NCBI RefSeq assembly: GCF_030317115.1
Contig: NZ_JASZYF010000002.1
Location: forward strand, 248,001 to 312,000
Direction of reading: 5' to 3'
Length of the DNA: 64,000 nucleotides
From: Variovorax gracilis
Lineage (GTDB): Bacteria > Pseudomonadota > Gammaproteobacteria > Burkholderiales > Burkholderiaceae_C
The translations under genes were made by a program, and so were the position numbers. The notes under the pieces are model-generated. The model searched no databases. It was given only the letters and a program-made list of their open reading frames with translations, and had not been told where the DNA came from. Below are positions 43,996 to 52,383 of the stretch, piece by piece. Position 1 is the first letter of the stretch, and every line of letters starts with the position of its first letter.

Positions 43996-45309
43996 TCACA
44001 TTGTTTCCGTCATGTAGCGGGCCCAGGTACGGTACTGGTTGCGCATGGGGAGTTCGCTGGTGCCGACCGTGGTGATCTCGCCGCCGGCGGTCTCCGCGGG
44101 GTCGTAGTTGCGATGCAGGCTCACCCACTCGTTGCCGCTCGCACGCAGCCCGGCCTGGATGCCGCGATAGGCTTGCAGGTCGTCATGACCCACCACCGAG
44201 AACGGCGAATTGATCAGCCGGTTGTACATGGTCGTGCGCTGGAGCAGTTCGGGCGGAGCACCCTTCAGGCGGAAGGTCCAGCTCTCGATCAGCGTCTTGT
44301 CCACCGAGATCGGACGCACCACGCGGATCGCCTGGATCGCACCCTTGATGGTGAGGTTCGGGTAATACACGGTGTTGTGCCGCGCCATGCCGAGGATCTG
44401 CGCGGTGCGCTCCTCGCCGTAGGCCGCCTTCATCGCGCTGTCGTACTCGGGGATCGCCTTGTACTTGCTGTGGATGCTGAAGTTCACTCCCGTGAAGCTG
44501 TGGCCGTTGTCGTAGGTGCGAACGCCCATGTCCTCGAAGAACTTGTAGTCGGACATGAAGGGCACGAACTGCTCGATCGCCATGGGCTTCGGCTCGTCGG
44601 CCGGCTTGTCGGCCCACATGTTCTTGGCGGTGCCGGCGGAGGATTCGTGCGCCACCATGGGATGCATGGTGTCGTTGAGGTTCTCGACGAACATCTTCCA
44701 GTTGCACTGATGCATGAAGCGCAGGCACCCGCCGGCGATTTCCAGTTCGCCCTCGGGCGAGCGGTCGGCCATGTTGTCGATGGAGCTCAGCGAGCCGCCG
44801 AAGAATTCCTCGAAGTCGGGACCGACATCGTTAATCTTGATGAAGATGAAGCCGCGGTAGCTGCGCACATTCTTCAGCGTGGTCAGGCCCTTGGCTGATT
44901 CGCACTCATGCAAATGCGTACCTTCGTACCCGTTCTTCAGCGGGATCGACAGCAGCGAGCCATCGGTCTTGAAGGTCCACGCGTGGTACGGGCAGCGGAA
45001 GAACTTGCCGGTGTTGCCGCAAGGCGCAGTCACCAGGCGCGAGCCCTTGTGCGCGCAGCGGTTCATCATGGCGCGCACCGAGCCGTCGGTGTGGCGCACG
45101 ATGATCAGCGGACGGCCTGCGATCTCTGTGTTGAGGTAGTCGCCCGGCTTCGGGATCTGGCTTTCGTGGCCGGCGTAGTTCCAGGTGTTGGCGAAGAAAT
45201 GTTCCTGCTCCAGTTCGAACAGTTCGGCGCTGGTGTAGAGGTCGCGGTGCACGCGGTCGGGCTGCACCAGTGCACGCACGGCTTCGGGGTTGCCTCGGTA
45301 GGAAGTCAT
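43996..45309 (-). CDS. iadD: Rieske dioxygenase large (alpha) subunit, IadD-like
   Basis: Catalytic subunit of a Rieske oxygenase, 437 residues. Rieske ligands Cys85/His87 and Cys106/His109 (NRCAHKGSR, CPYHAW); mononuclear iron ligands Asp213, His216, His221 in ENLNDTMHPMVAHES. AAGGAG 8 bases upstream fixes the start at 45309, 14 bp after the reductase stop, giving a reductase-alpha-beta order. If this is IadD it attacks the indole ring of indole-3-acetic acid. The family alone would only say aromatic-ring hydroxylation; the auxin call rests on the whole locus. It is a gap-free paralogue, at least over 220 residues, of the enzyme at 33665. Confidence 0.88.
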   Translation of the reverse strand: MTSYRGNPEAVRALVQPDRVHRDLYTSAELFELEQEHFFANTWNYAGHESQIPKPGDYLNTEIAGRPLIIVRHTDGSVRAMMNRCAHKGSRLVTAPCGNTGKFFRCPYHAWTFKTDGSLLSIPLKNGYEGTHLHECESAKGLTTLKNVRSYRGFIFIKINDVGPDFEEFFGGSLSSIDNMADRSPEGELEIAGGCLRFMHQCNWKMFVENLNDTMHPMVAHESSAGTAKNMWADKPADEPKPMAIEQFVPFMSDYKFFEDMGVRTYDNGHSFTGVNFSIHSKYKAIPEYDSAMKAAYGEERTAQILGMARHNTVYYPNLTIKGAIQAIRVVRPISVDKTLIESWTFRLKGAPPELLQRTTMYNRLINSPFSVVGHDDLQAYRGIQAGLRASGNEWVSLHRNYDPAETAGGEITTVGTSELPMRNQYRTWARYMTETM

Positions 45310-45323
45310 GTCTTTCGTCTCCT

Positions 45324-46316
45324 TCAGATGTCCAGCACCAGCCGCTGCCCCTTGATGCGCGAGATGCAGATCTGCATGACGTTGCCCTCGGCCTTCTCGC
45401 GCGCGGTCAGCACGTAGTCGCGGTGGTCGATCTCGCCTTCGATGACCGGCGTCGCGCACACGCCGCATTCGCCGCGCTTGCAATCGAACATCGGATCGCA
45501 TCCGTGCTCGATCAGGCAGTCGAGGATGCTTTGGTCGGCCGGCACCGTGAAGCGCTGGCCGGATTGGGCGAGCTCGACCTCGAAGGCGTGGTCGCCCTCC
45601 TCTACCACCGGCGTGGTGAAAAGCTCGAAGTGCACGCGGTCATGGGTCCAGCCGCGCACCTGGGTCTGGGCGAGCACGGCGTCGAGCATGACCTTGGGGC
45701 CGCACACATAGAGCCGGTCACCCGCCGGGATGCCATCCAGCAACGCGCCGATGTCGAAGGGGCCGCCATGCTCGACATCCGAGTGGACGAGGAGGTCATC
45801 GCCCAGCACGGCTTGCAGTTCGGGCAGGAAAGCCATCAGTTCGCGGCTGCGGCCGGCGTAGTGCATACGCACCGGCAGCCCTTCGGCGCGGCGGCGCGTT
45901 GCCATGCTGGCCAGGGGCGTCACGCCGATGCCGCCAGCCAGCAGCACGGTGCCGCCAGGACCGGTGTGCAGGGGAAAGTCGTTCTTCGGCACTTCGATGG
46001 TGACGAGATCACCTTCGCGCAATCGCTCGTGCATGAAGCGCGAGCCGCCACGACCCTCGTCCTCCTTGCGCACGGCGATGACGTACTCGGCCGGCGCGTC
46101 GGTGGCGCCGGCCTGCACGCCGAAGTTGATCAGCGAGTAGTGGCGCCAGTCCTGTGTGCCGTCGGGCAACTGCACCTGGATGCGAATGTGGGCGCCGGCG
46201 GTGTAGCCGGGCAGCGCGCCGCCGTCGACGGCGTTGAGCCGGAAGGTCTTGATCAGCGGATTGAGTTCACGCGCCTCGACGACGCGCAATTGCAGGGTGG
46301 CGGGCTGGGCAGACAT
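45324..46316 (-). CDS. Oxygenase reductase with flavin, NAD and plant-type [2Fe-2S] domains (VanB/phthalate-reductase type)
   Basis: Electron-transfer component of 330 residues for the neighbouring Rieske oxygenase. The flavin site is WRHYSLIN, the NAD domain has LLAGGIGVTPLASMA, and the C-terminal plant-type ferredoxin has the cysteines of CDPMFDCKRGECGVC plus a later Cys in MQICIS. The order flavin - NAD - iron-sulfur is that of VanB and phthalate dioxygenase reductase. It is the only such reductase in the window, so it may serve both Rieske pairs. Met 46316 is chosen at the family N terminus; it follows the IorB-like stop by 16 bp. Confidence 0.93.
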   Translation of the reverse strand: MSAQPATLQLRVVEARELNPLIKTFRLNAVDGGALPGYTAGAHIRIQVQLPDGTQDWRHYSLINFGVQAGATDAPAEYVIAVRKEDEGRGGSRFMHERLREGDLVTIEVPKNDFPLHTGPGGTVLLAGGIGVTPLASMATRRRAEGLPVRMHYAGRSRELMAFLPELQAVLGDDLLVHSDVEHGGPFDIGALLDGIPAGDRLYVCGPKVMLDAVLAQTQVRGWTHDRVHFELFTTPVVEEGDHAFEVELAQSGQRFTVPADQSILDCLIEHGCDPMFDCKRGECGVCATPVIEGEIDHRDYVLTAREKAEGNVMQICISRIKGQRLVLDI

Positions 46317-46332
46317 GGGCAGGAATTCCGGT

Positions 46333-47826
46333 TCAGGCGAGCGCGTGCCGGGCCAGCGCGGCTCGCAGTTGGTGGCCGTGTTCGTCGGCGAGCGCCGCAT
46401 CACGCAGCTCGCGAAGGGTGGCGGGCGCGATGGCCGAGCCGGCGCGCTGCAGGGCGTCCATCACGGTGTCGTAGTTGCGCAGGCCGCGTTCGTGGGTGTC
46501 GCTGTAGCCTTTGACGAGCCGCTGGCACTGCGCGACCTCGATGGCGAGCGCCGGGTTGTTTGCGGCAATGTCGGCAATGCGCTTCAGCCACTCCTCGATG
46601 CGGCGGTTTTCCTCGGCGTAGCGCAGGGTCGAACGGCGCCAGCGCTTCATCGCCGCGACGGTGCTGAGCATCAGGTAGCCGCGCAGCGAGCTGGTCTGGA
46701 TCACGCGACCTTGCCGGGTGAGGCGCTCGACCAGCTTGCGCGGGAATGTCGAATTCATCAACCACCGGCCGAAGCTGGCCGGCAGGGTTTCGCAGATTTC
46801 CTGCAGGCGCGGGTGCATGTATTCGTTGATGGCGAGCACCTGGCCGTCCTGCACGCGGGCTTCGCCGCGCACGCGCTCGAAGCGGGACGAGCGGGTCTTG
46901 AGGGCGGCAACGCGAGCGGTGTCTTCATAGGACATCCACAGCGCGAGGTGGCGGGCCGTTTCGCGCAGCAGGCGGCCTTCGTCGTCGCCGGGCAAGGCGG
47001 CAATGGCAGCGACGCGGTCGAGGTAGAGGCCGGCGTAGTCGATGTCCTGGTAATCGATCAGCCTGCGCACGCCTTCCAGCAGCACCGATTGTGCGGCGGG
47101 CGGAAAGTCGCGCTGCACGCGCTCCACCAGGGCCCGCACGGCCGGATGGCGCGGCTGCGGCGGTGCCGCTTCGACCACTGCCACTTCTGGCCCCAGGGCA
47201 CCTTGTGCGCGGGCAAAAGCGTCGCCGAAGGCCTTCAGGCTCGGCTTGACGCCGACGCCACCGCGCTCGATCGTGGCCTCGAACTGCGCGCGGCTGAAAG
47301 GCAGCACGCCAGCGCCAGCAAGCGCGCCGAAAAGCACGGCGCTGATCACGCTGCCCGCCGCTTCCGCGGCCTGTGCCATGTCGAAGCGGATGAAGCGCTT
47401 GGCTGCCCGCTCGGCATGCGCCAGCAAGTCGGTGCTATCGACCCGGCCGTCGCCCATCGCGCTCTTCTCCGCGATGGAATAGACACGGTGCGTCGATGCG
47501 ATGAACGTAGTGCGGTCTCGCGTGACGAGACCGCGCTGCACGGCGCGGCCGGCTTCCATCAACTCCGAGGCGAGCACGACGTCGACATCACCCGGTAGCG
47601 GCATGAGCGCCAGTACGGGCTTCCCGCCATCGGCTTCAGCTTGTGCCTCGGGATAGAGCTCGACGTAGTAGATCGTGGCACCCGTGCGTTGGGCGACGCC
47701 GGGCACGGAGGTGGTCTGGGCAACGTAGCCGTTGGCCTCGCCCATGTCCACGATCCAGTCGGCCAGAACGCCGCCCCCCTCACCCCCCATGGCGAGGATT
47801 GCGATTTTTATGGGTTGTTGTCGCAT
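46333..47826 (-). CDS. iorB: IorB-like 2-ketoacid:acceptor oxidoreductase subunit with long C-terminal extension
   Basis: Protein of 497 residues. The first 190 are the gamma-type domain of indolepyruvate:ferredoxin oxidoreductase (IAILAMGGEGGGVLADWIV, SVPGVAQRTGATIYYVELYP, LMPLPGDVDVVLASELMEA). The rest, about 300 residues, is a helical extension found in long aerobic IorB-like proteins. With IorA it would oxidise or form an acyl-CoA from an aryl 2-oxo acid. ATG at 47826 with GAAGAG 7 bases upstream is preferred to the GTG at 47835. It begins 12 bp after the IorA stop. Confidence 0.87.
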   Translation of the reverse strand: MRQQPIKIAILAMGGEGGGVLADWIVDMGEANGYVAQTTSVPGVAQRTGATIYYVELYPEAQAEADGGKPVLALMPLPGDVDVVLASELMEAGRAVQRGLVTRDRTTFIASTHRVYSIAEKSAMGDGRVDSTDLLAHAERAAKRFIRFDMAQAAEAAGSVISAVLFGALAGAGVLPFSRAQFEATIERGGVGVKPSLKAFGDAFARAQGALGPEVAVVEAAPPQPRHPAVRALVERVQRDFPPAAQSVLLEGVRRLIDYQDIDYAGLYLDRVAAIAALPGDDEGRLLRETARHLALWMSYEDTARVAALKTRSSRFERVRGEARVQDGQVLAINEYMHPRLQEICETLPASFGRWLMNSTFPRKLVERLTRQGRVIQTSSLRGYLMLSTVAAMKRWRRSTLRYAEENRRIEEWLKRIADIAANNPALAIEVAQCQRLVKGYSDTHERGLRNYDTVMDALQRAGSAIAPATLRELRDAALADEHGHQLRAALARHALA

Positions 47827-47838
47827 CGATTTCACTCT

Positions 47839-50022
47839 TCAGAACGCATAGACCGCGCGGCGCTTGGCCTCGCCCTTCTGCAGCCATCCGATCACCCGCA
47901 TGCGGAAGCGTTCGCGCAGCATGTCCCAGCGGCTCGGGTTGCTGACGATCTGCGCCTTGTAGAACGAGGGGCACAGAACGGCGGCATGCGAGACCTCGCC
48001 GCACACTCCGCAGCCGACGCAACTGTCGAGCACGGTTGCCACCGGATCGGTTCGCAGAGGGTCGGGATTGGGCTTGATCGAAAGCGATGGACAGCCCGAG
48101 AGCCGGATGCACGAGTGGTCGCCCGTGCAGGTGTCGGAGTCGACGCCGAACTTCTCTCGCACCATGCGCTTGCCGCTGGCGATGGCCTTGCGCACCAGCG
48201 GCTTCTCGCGGCGCTGCTTGTTGAGCATGCACTCCGATTGCGCGATAAGGACCTTGGGGCCCTTCTCCTGAGTGGTCAACGCTTCCTTGAGCGCATCGCG
48301 CATGCCGGCGACGTCGTAGGTGCGGCGCATCGTCTTCACCCACTTCACGCCGACACCGCGCACCGCGCGTTCGATCTCGTGGCCGGTGCTGCGCGTTGCG
48401 TTCAGGGCGTTGGACGAGAGGATGTCCTGGCCGCCGGTCGCGGAGGTGTAGTTGTTGTCGACGACGATAGTGAGGTTGTCGCTGCGGTTGAAGACCGCAT
48501 TGGCCACGCCGCTCGTCAGGCCGTTGTGCCAGAAGCCGCCGTCGCCCATCATCGAGATCGCACGCTTGCCTGCGGGCGCATTGAGCGCCGCGGCACCCGC
48601 ACCGCCGAGGCCATAGCCCATGGTGGTGTTGCCGATGTTGAAGGGCGGCAGGATCGAGAACAGGTGGCAGCCGATGTCGGCGCTGACGTGATGCGGGCCG
48701 AGTTCGCGCTCCACCAGCTTCATCGCGCTGAAGATCGGGCGCTCGGGGCAACCTGTGCAGAAGCCCGGCGGGCGGGCGTGCACGCTGTCACCCAGCGGCT
48801 TCGCAGGTTCGGGCGCGGCGTCGACGCCGATCGCCGCGACTTCGGTAAGGGGAATGATCTTGCGCACTGCAGCGGGCACGGGCAACGGCTGCAGCCGTCC
48901 ATAGCGCTCGCAGAAGCTGCGCGCGCCCTTGAGCAATTCCGCCGCGGTGTACTCGCCGGCGACAGGGAGCATGTCCTTGCCATGCAAGGCAGTCGCGGAC
49001 CCGGCCTGGCGCAAGATGGTCGCGAGGTTCTGCTCGACGAAGTTGGGCTGGCCCTCTTCCACGATCAGCACGGCACGCTTGCCCTCGCAGAAGCGCAGCA
49101 CTTCGCTATCGATCACGGGGTAGGCGACGTTCATCACGTAGAGCGGCACCTTGGTATTGCCGTAGACATCGGCCAGTTCCAGCCGTTCGAGCGCACGGAT
49201 CAGCGTGTTGTAGCTGCCACCCTGCACGATGATGCCGATGTCGTCGGCGTCTTCGGAGAAGAACTCGTTGAGCTGGCGCTCCTCGATGAAGCGCACCGCG
49301 GCAGGCCAGCGGTCTTTCACCTTTTCCTGCTCGTGCAGGAAGCTCGCGGGCGGCAGCACGATGCGGCTGACGTCGCGCTGCGGACTCTCCAGCGCTTCCT
49401 TGATCGTGAACTTGGGCCGGCGGTTGTCGCCCGCGATGAACTGGCCATGCACGTGGCAGGCGCGGATACGCAACTGCAGCATGACCGGCGTGCGGCTGGC
49501 TTCCGAGAGGTCGAAACCCTGCTTTACCGCGTCGACGATGCTCGGCAGGTTCGGGCGCGGATCGAGCAGCCACATCTGCGACTTCATCGCGAAGGCGTGG
49601 CTGCGCTCCTGCATGATGGACGAGCCCTCGCCATAGTCCTCTCCGACGATGATCAGCGCACCGCCTGTCACACCGCCCGAGGCCAGGTTGGCCAGCGCGT
49701 CCGAAGCTACGTTGGTGCCGACGGTGGCCTTGAAAGTCACGGCGCCGCGAAGCGGGTAGTTGACGGAGGCGGCCAGCGTGGCGGCGGCCGTGGCTTCGCT
49801 GGCGCTGTTCTCGAAGCGGATGCCCTGTTCGGCGAGGATGTCCTGCGCATCGGCCAGCACGTCCATCAAGTGGGAGATCGGCGCACCCTGGTAGCCGGCC
49901 ACGTAGGAGACGCCGGATTCGAGCAGTGCCTTGGTGACTGCCAGAATGCCCTCACCCCGGAAGACTTCGCCACCGGAAAGCCGGAGCTTCTTGACTTCCT
50001 CTACGAACGAACGCTCAGCCAT
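47839..50022 (-). CDS. iorA: IorA-like indolepyruvate:ferredoxin oxidoreductase alpha subunit
   Basis: Thiamine-diphosphate and iron-sulfur enzyme of 727 residues. The N-terminal half has the pyrimidine domain (VTFKATVGTNVASDALANLA); the TPP motif is GDGGFWHNG at 493 to NN about 30 residues later; the C-terminal ferredoxin-like part has clusters from Cys632 (CTGDHSCIRLSGC) and CVGCGVCGEVSHAAVLC. Family enzymes convert indolepyruvate and other aryl pyruvates to acyl-CoA. It is the first gene of the minus-strand island, divergent from the MarR gene with only 84 bp between starts, so it is the most likely direct target of that regulator. Confidence 0.92.
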   Translation of the reverse strand: MAERSFVEEVKKLRLSGGEVFRGEGILAVTKALLESGVSYVAGYQGAPISHLMDVLADAQDILAEQGIRFENSASEATAAATLAASVNYPLRGAVTFKATVGTNVASDALANLASGGVTGGALIIVGEDYGEGSSIMQERSHAFAMKSQMWLLDPRPNLPSIVDAVKQGFDLSEASRTPVMLQLRIRACHVHGQFIAGDNRRPKFTIKEALESPQRDVSRIVLPPASFLHEQEKVKDRWPAAVRFIEERQLNEFFSEDADDIGIIVQGGSYNTLIRALERLELADVYGNTKVPLYVMNVAYPVIDSEVLRFCEGKRAVLIVEEGQPNFVEQNLATILRQAGSATALHGKDMLPVAGEYTAAELLKGARSFCERYGRLQPLPVPAAVRKIIPLTEVAAIGVDAAPEPAKPLGDSVHARPPGFCTGCPERPIFSAMKLVERELGPHHVSADIGCHLFSILPPFNIGNTTMGYGLGGAGAAALNAPAGKRAISMMGDGGFWHNGLTSGVANAVFNRSDNLTIVVDNNYTSATGGQDILSSNALNATRSTGHEIERAVRGVGVKWVKTMRRTYDVAGMRDALKEALTTQEKGPKVLIAQSECMLNKQRREKPLVRKAIASGKRMVREKFGVDSDTCTGDHSCIRLSGCPSLSIKPNPDPLRTDPVATVLDSCVGCGVCGEVSHAAVLCPSFYKAQIVSNPSRWDMLRERFRMRVIGWLQKGEAKRRAVYAF

Positions 50023-50074
50023 GGCGGCCCTTTCTTGTCAGGAATCGTGGGGTTCCTTTCGAAACCTCGGCCTC

Positions 50075-50104
50075 TATAATGTTTAGAACTGAATGTATTC
50101 ACAA
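50075..50104. promoter_or_regulatory. Overlapping divergent promoters and palindromic operator between IorA-like gene and marR
   Basis: On the plus strand a perfect -10 TATAAT (50075-50080) faces the MarR gene. On the minus strand TTGTGA (50104-50099), 17 bp spacer and CATTAT (50081-50076) face the island. The two -10 boxes overlap by five bases. TGAATGTATTCA (50090-50101), a perfect inverted repeat with a 2-bp centre, lies in the minus-strand spacer and next to the marR start, and GTTTAGAACT resembles the element at other promoters of the island. One bound repressor could shut both directions. Confidence 0.65.
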
Positions 50105-50106
50105 TC

Positions 50107-50637
50107 ATGAATAACCCTAGACAAGCAAGCAGCGTGCCCGCCGAGGGTCAGGGGCCATTCACCGAGGAGGAGCCCGCCGGGACGCTGCGTTTCGTCGACG
50201 ACTACCTGCCGGCGCTGCTGGCGCAGGCGAGCCAGCTCATCTCCTCGGAGTTCCACCAGGTGGCGCGCCAGCATGGGTTTTCAGTTTCGGAATGGCGGGT
50301 GATGGCGTCACTGGCGGGCGGCGAGCCGATCAGCATCGGACAGCTTGCGCAGATCACCGTGACCAAGCAGCCGACGGTGACCCGGCTGCTGGACCGGATG
50401 GAAGCTCGCGAACAGGTCGAGCGATTGCCCCATGACAGTGATCGGCGTGTCACTCTGGTGCGCATCACGCGCAAGGGTGCGAAGGCCGTGGAGCACCTGA
50501 TGGAACTGGCGCGCGAACACGAGCGCCGCGTGCTCGAACCCTTCGGGCTTCAGCGCGCCGAAGAGCTCAAGAGCACGCTGCGCCACATCATCGAATTGCA
50601 CGCGCGCGCGCCAGGCGAGGCGCCGGACGTGGAATAA
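50107..50637 (+). CDS. iadR: MarR-family repressor of the catabolic island, IadR-like
   Basis: Winged-helix regulator of 176 residues. Dimer helix YLPALLAQASQLISSEFHQV, recognition helix region ISIGQLAQITVTKQPTVTRLLD, wing VERLPHDSDRRVTLVRIT, and the C-terminal dimerisation helix. It is divergent from the first gene of the island with an intervening palindrome, the classic arrangement for a MarR repressor that is released by the pathway substrate. In Variovorax the iad operon MarR binds indole-3-acetic acid. The symbol is by position and gene content, not by alignment. It is convergent with the gene at 50642 with 4 bp between the stops. Confidence 0.85.
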   Translation: MNNPRQASSVPAEGQGPFTEEEPAGTLRFVDDYLPALLAQASQLISSEFHQVARQHGFSVSEWRVMASLAGGEPISIGQLAQITVTKQPTVTRLLDRMEAREQVERLPHDSDRRVTLVRITRKGAKAVEHLMELAREHERRVLEPFGLQRAEELKSTLRHIIELHARAPGEAPDVE

Positions 50638-50641
50638 GCCG

Positions 50642-51586
50642 TCAGCGTGACGGCACGAGCACCGCGCGGCCCCGGTGGCCGCGGCGGCTGATCCAATCCA
50701 TTGCCGTTGCCGCATCGTCGAGCGCGAAGGGCTGGACGTCGAGCTTGAGGCGGCCATCGGCCAGGCGCGCCAGCAATTCAGGCGCAGCCGCGCGGCCGGC
50801 AGCTTCACGGCGGAACATGTTGAGCGGCAGCAGCGCGACGTCGCGCTGCAGGAAGTGGGCGATGTCCAGCGCGATGGAATTGCCCGCGGTGTAGCCGACG
50901 AGCACGGCACGGCCGCCCGGGCGCACCCGGGTCAGCGCGGCGGCGAGGATCGGTCCGCCGACGGTGTCGATGAGCAGATCGACGGACACCGGCGCCAAGG
51001 CGGCCGACAGGTCGTCCTGCAGGACAACGATTTTCGCGGCTGCGGGCATCGCGGCAGCCTGCCCCTCACTACTCACGAGCACGCTCACTTCGGCACCGGC
51101 ATCGAGCGCAAGTTGCACCACCAACGACCCGACCGCACCCGTCGCGCCCGTCACCAGGATGCTTTCACCCGGGCGCAGATGCGCGACTTCGTGCAGTGCC
51201 ACCCAGGCGGAAGTGCATGGCGAGAAGAAAGCCGAGCCGATCGTTGTCGGCACCTCATCCGGCAGCGCGCCGAGCGCTTCGTCGGGCGCATCGATGAATT
51301 CGCACCACGTTCCATCGAACAAGGTGCCGAGCCCGCTGCCGCGCAGCCAGACGCGCTGGCCTTCGGCGTGGTTTTCGCTCGCCACGACCACGCCGGCCGC
51401 TTCGACGCCCGGCGTGTAGGGAAAGGGCGGGTGCTTCAGGAAGCTGCCACGCCACACGGTGCGATCGATGTGGCCGACGGTGGCCGCTTCCATGCGGACG
51501 ATCGAGCGGCCCGGCCGGAGTCGGGGCTCGTCGATGTCTTCCTGCACTGGCGCCGCATGGAAGGCATGCACGCGCACGGCTTTCAT
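50642..51586 (-). CDS. Zinc-type alcohol dehydrogenase-like/quinone oxidoreductase (MDR superfamily)
   Basis: Medium-chain dehydrogenase/reductase of 314 residues. The catalytic domain (PFPYTPGVEAAGVVVA) lacks the catalytic-zinc cysteine and histidine set, as in quinone oxidoreductases; the Rossmann loop is VTGATGAVGSLVVQLA. It would reduce an enone or quinone with NADPH. Its start overlaps the alpha/beta hydrolase stop by ATGA. It is the last gene of the four-gene operon from 54441, and convergent with marR. Confidence 0.9.
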   Translation of the reverse strand: MKAVRVHAFHAAPVQEDIDEPRLRPGRSIVRMEAATVGHIDRTVWRGSFLKHPPFPYTPGVEAAGVVVASENHAEGQRVWLRGSGLGTLFDGTWCEFIDAPDEALGALPDEVPTTIGSAFFSPCTSAWVALHEVAHLRPGESILVTGATGAVGSLVVQLALDAGAEVSVLVSSEGQAAAMPAAAKIVVLQDDLSAALAPVSVDLLIDTVGGPILAAALTRVRPGGRAVLVGYTAGNSIALDIAHFLQRDVALLPLNMFRREAAGRAAAPELLARLADGRLKLDVQPFALDDAATAMDWISRRGHRGRAVLVPSR

Positions 51587-52383
51587 TCCAGCGTCTCCAG
51601 GAATGCGAGCACTGCTTGCGCGAAGGGTCCGGGCATCTGATCGGGCAAGGGCACCATGCCGCCTTCGATGTCGACGATGCGCGCGTTCGAGAGTTGCTCG
51701 CGCAGTTCGGCTGCGTGCGGCGAGGCGAACGGATCGGCGGTGGCGCGAACGACCAGCGTCGGATGCGCAATGCGCCGGATGCGGTCCTCCATGCGATAGG
51801 CCGCGACCGCGCGGTGGCCGTCTTCGCGTCCGCCGCTCGCCTTCAGGGCATCGAGCACGAAGGCTTCGAGAAGCTCGGGCCGGTTCAGCGGATAAAAGCC
51901 CTGACGTCGCTGCCACAGGGCCGCAAGATGGCTGCCGTCTTCGCTGGACTCCACCTCGTCGATCGGCGGTCGCCCGGCGCGCGCGATGCGAAACGCTTCA
52001 TTGGTGAATGGCGTGGACGAAAGCACCAGCCCGCGCACCCGATCGGGAAAGGCCGCAGCCAGTTCGACCGCGATGACGCCACCCGTGTGATGACCCACCA
52101 CATCGGCGCGCTCGATGCCGAGCGCTTCGAGCAGTTCGCGCGCCACCTTGGCCCATTGCTCGATGCTGGCCGGCACATCGCCCGCGGCGGAATCGCCGAA
52201 GCCGGCCGTGTCCATCGCGATCGCCCGGTAGCGCGCACCGATCAGGGGCAGCACCTCGCGGTACTCGGCCCAGCTGCGCGGAGACTGGTGCAGCAACAGG
52301 ACGGGCGGCGCATGCGGATTGCCGCACTCGGCGTAGTGGACCTGCCCCACCGAGAGATCGGCGAACGCGCGCCGGATCTTCAT
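51583..52383 (-). CDS. Alpha/beta hydrolase with GHHTG nucleophile elbow
   Basis: Hydrolase-fold protein of 266 residues: oxyanion region LLLHQSPRSW, DTAGFGDS, elbow VVGHHTGGVIAVELA, and acid/histidine regions VVRATADPFAS and IEGGMVPLPDQMPG. In the G-x-Nu-x-G elbow the nucleophile position (residue 99) is His instead of Ser, Cys or Asp. It may be inactive as an esterase or belong to a branch with another chemistry. Both ends overlap neighbours by ATGA, so it is a core member of this operon. Confidence 0.85.
   Translation of the reverse strand: MKIRRAFADLSVGQVHYAECGNPHAPPVLLLHQSPRSWAEYREVLPLIGARYRAIAMDTAGFGDSAAGDVPASIEQWAKVARELLEALGIERADVVGHHTGGVIAVELAAAFPDRVRGLVLSSTPFTNEAFRIARAGRPPIDEVESSEDGSHLAALWQRRQGFYPLNRPELLEAFVLDALKASGGREDGHRAVAAYRMEDRIRRIAHPTLVVRATADPFASPHAAELREQLSNARIVDIEGGMVPLPDQMPGPFAQAVLAFLETLE

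Noticed and set aside
47641..50079. 812-codon plus-strand frame antisense to the IorA-like gene
   Set aside because: No recognisable domain, histidine/arginine-rich composition typical of shadow frames, and the opposite strand encodes an intact TPP/Fe-S enzyme.
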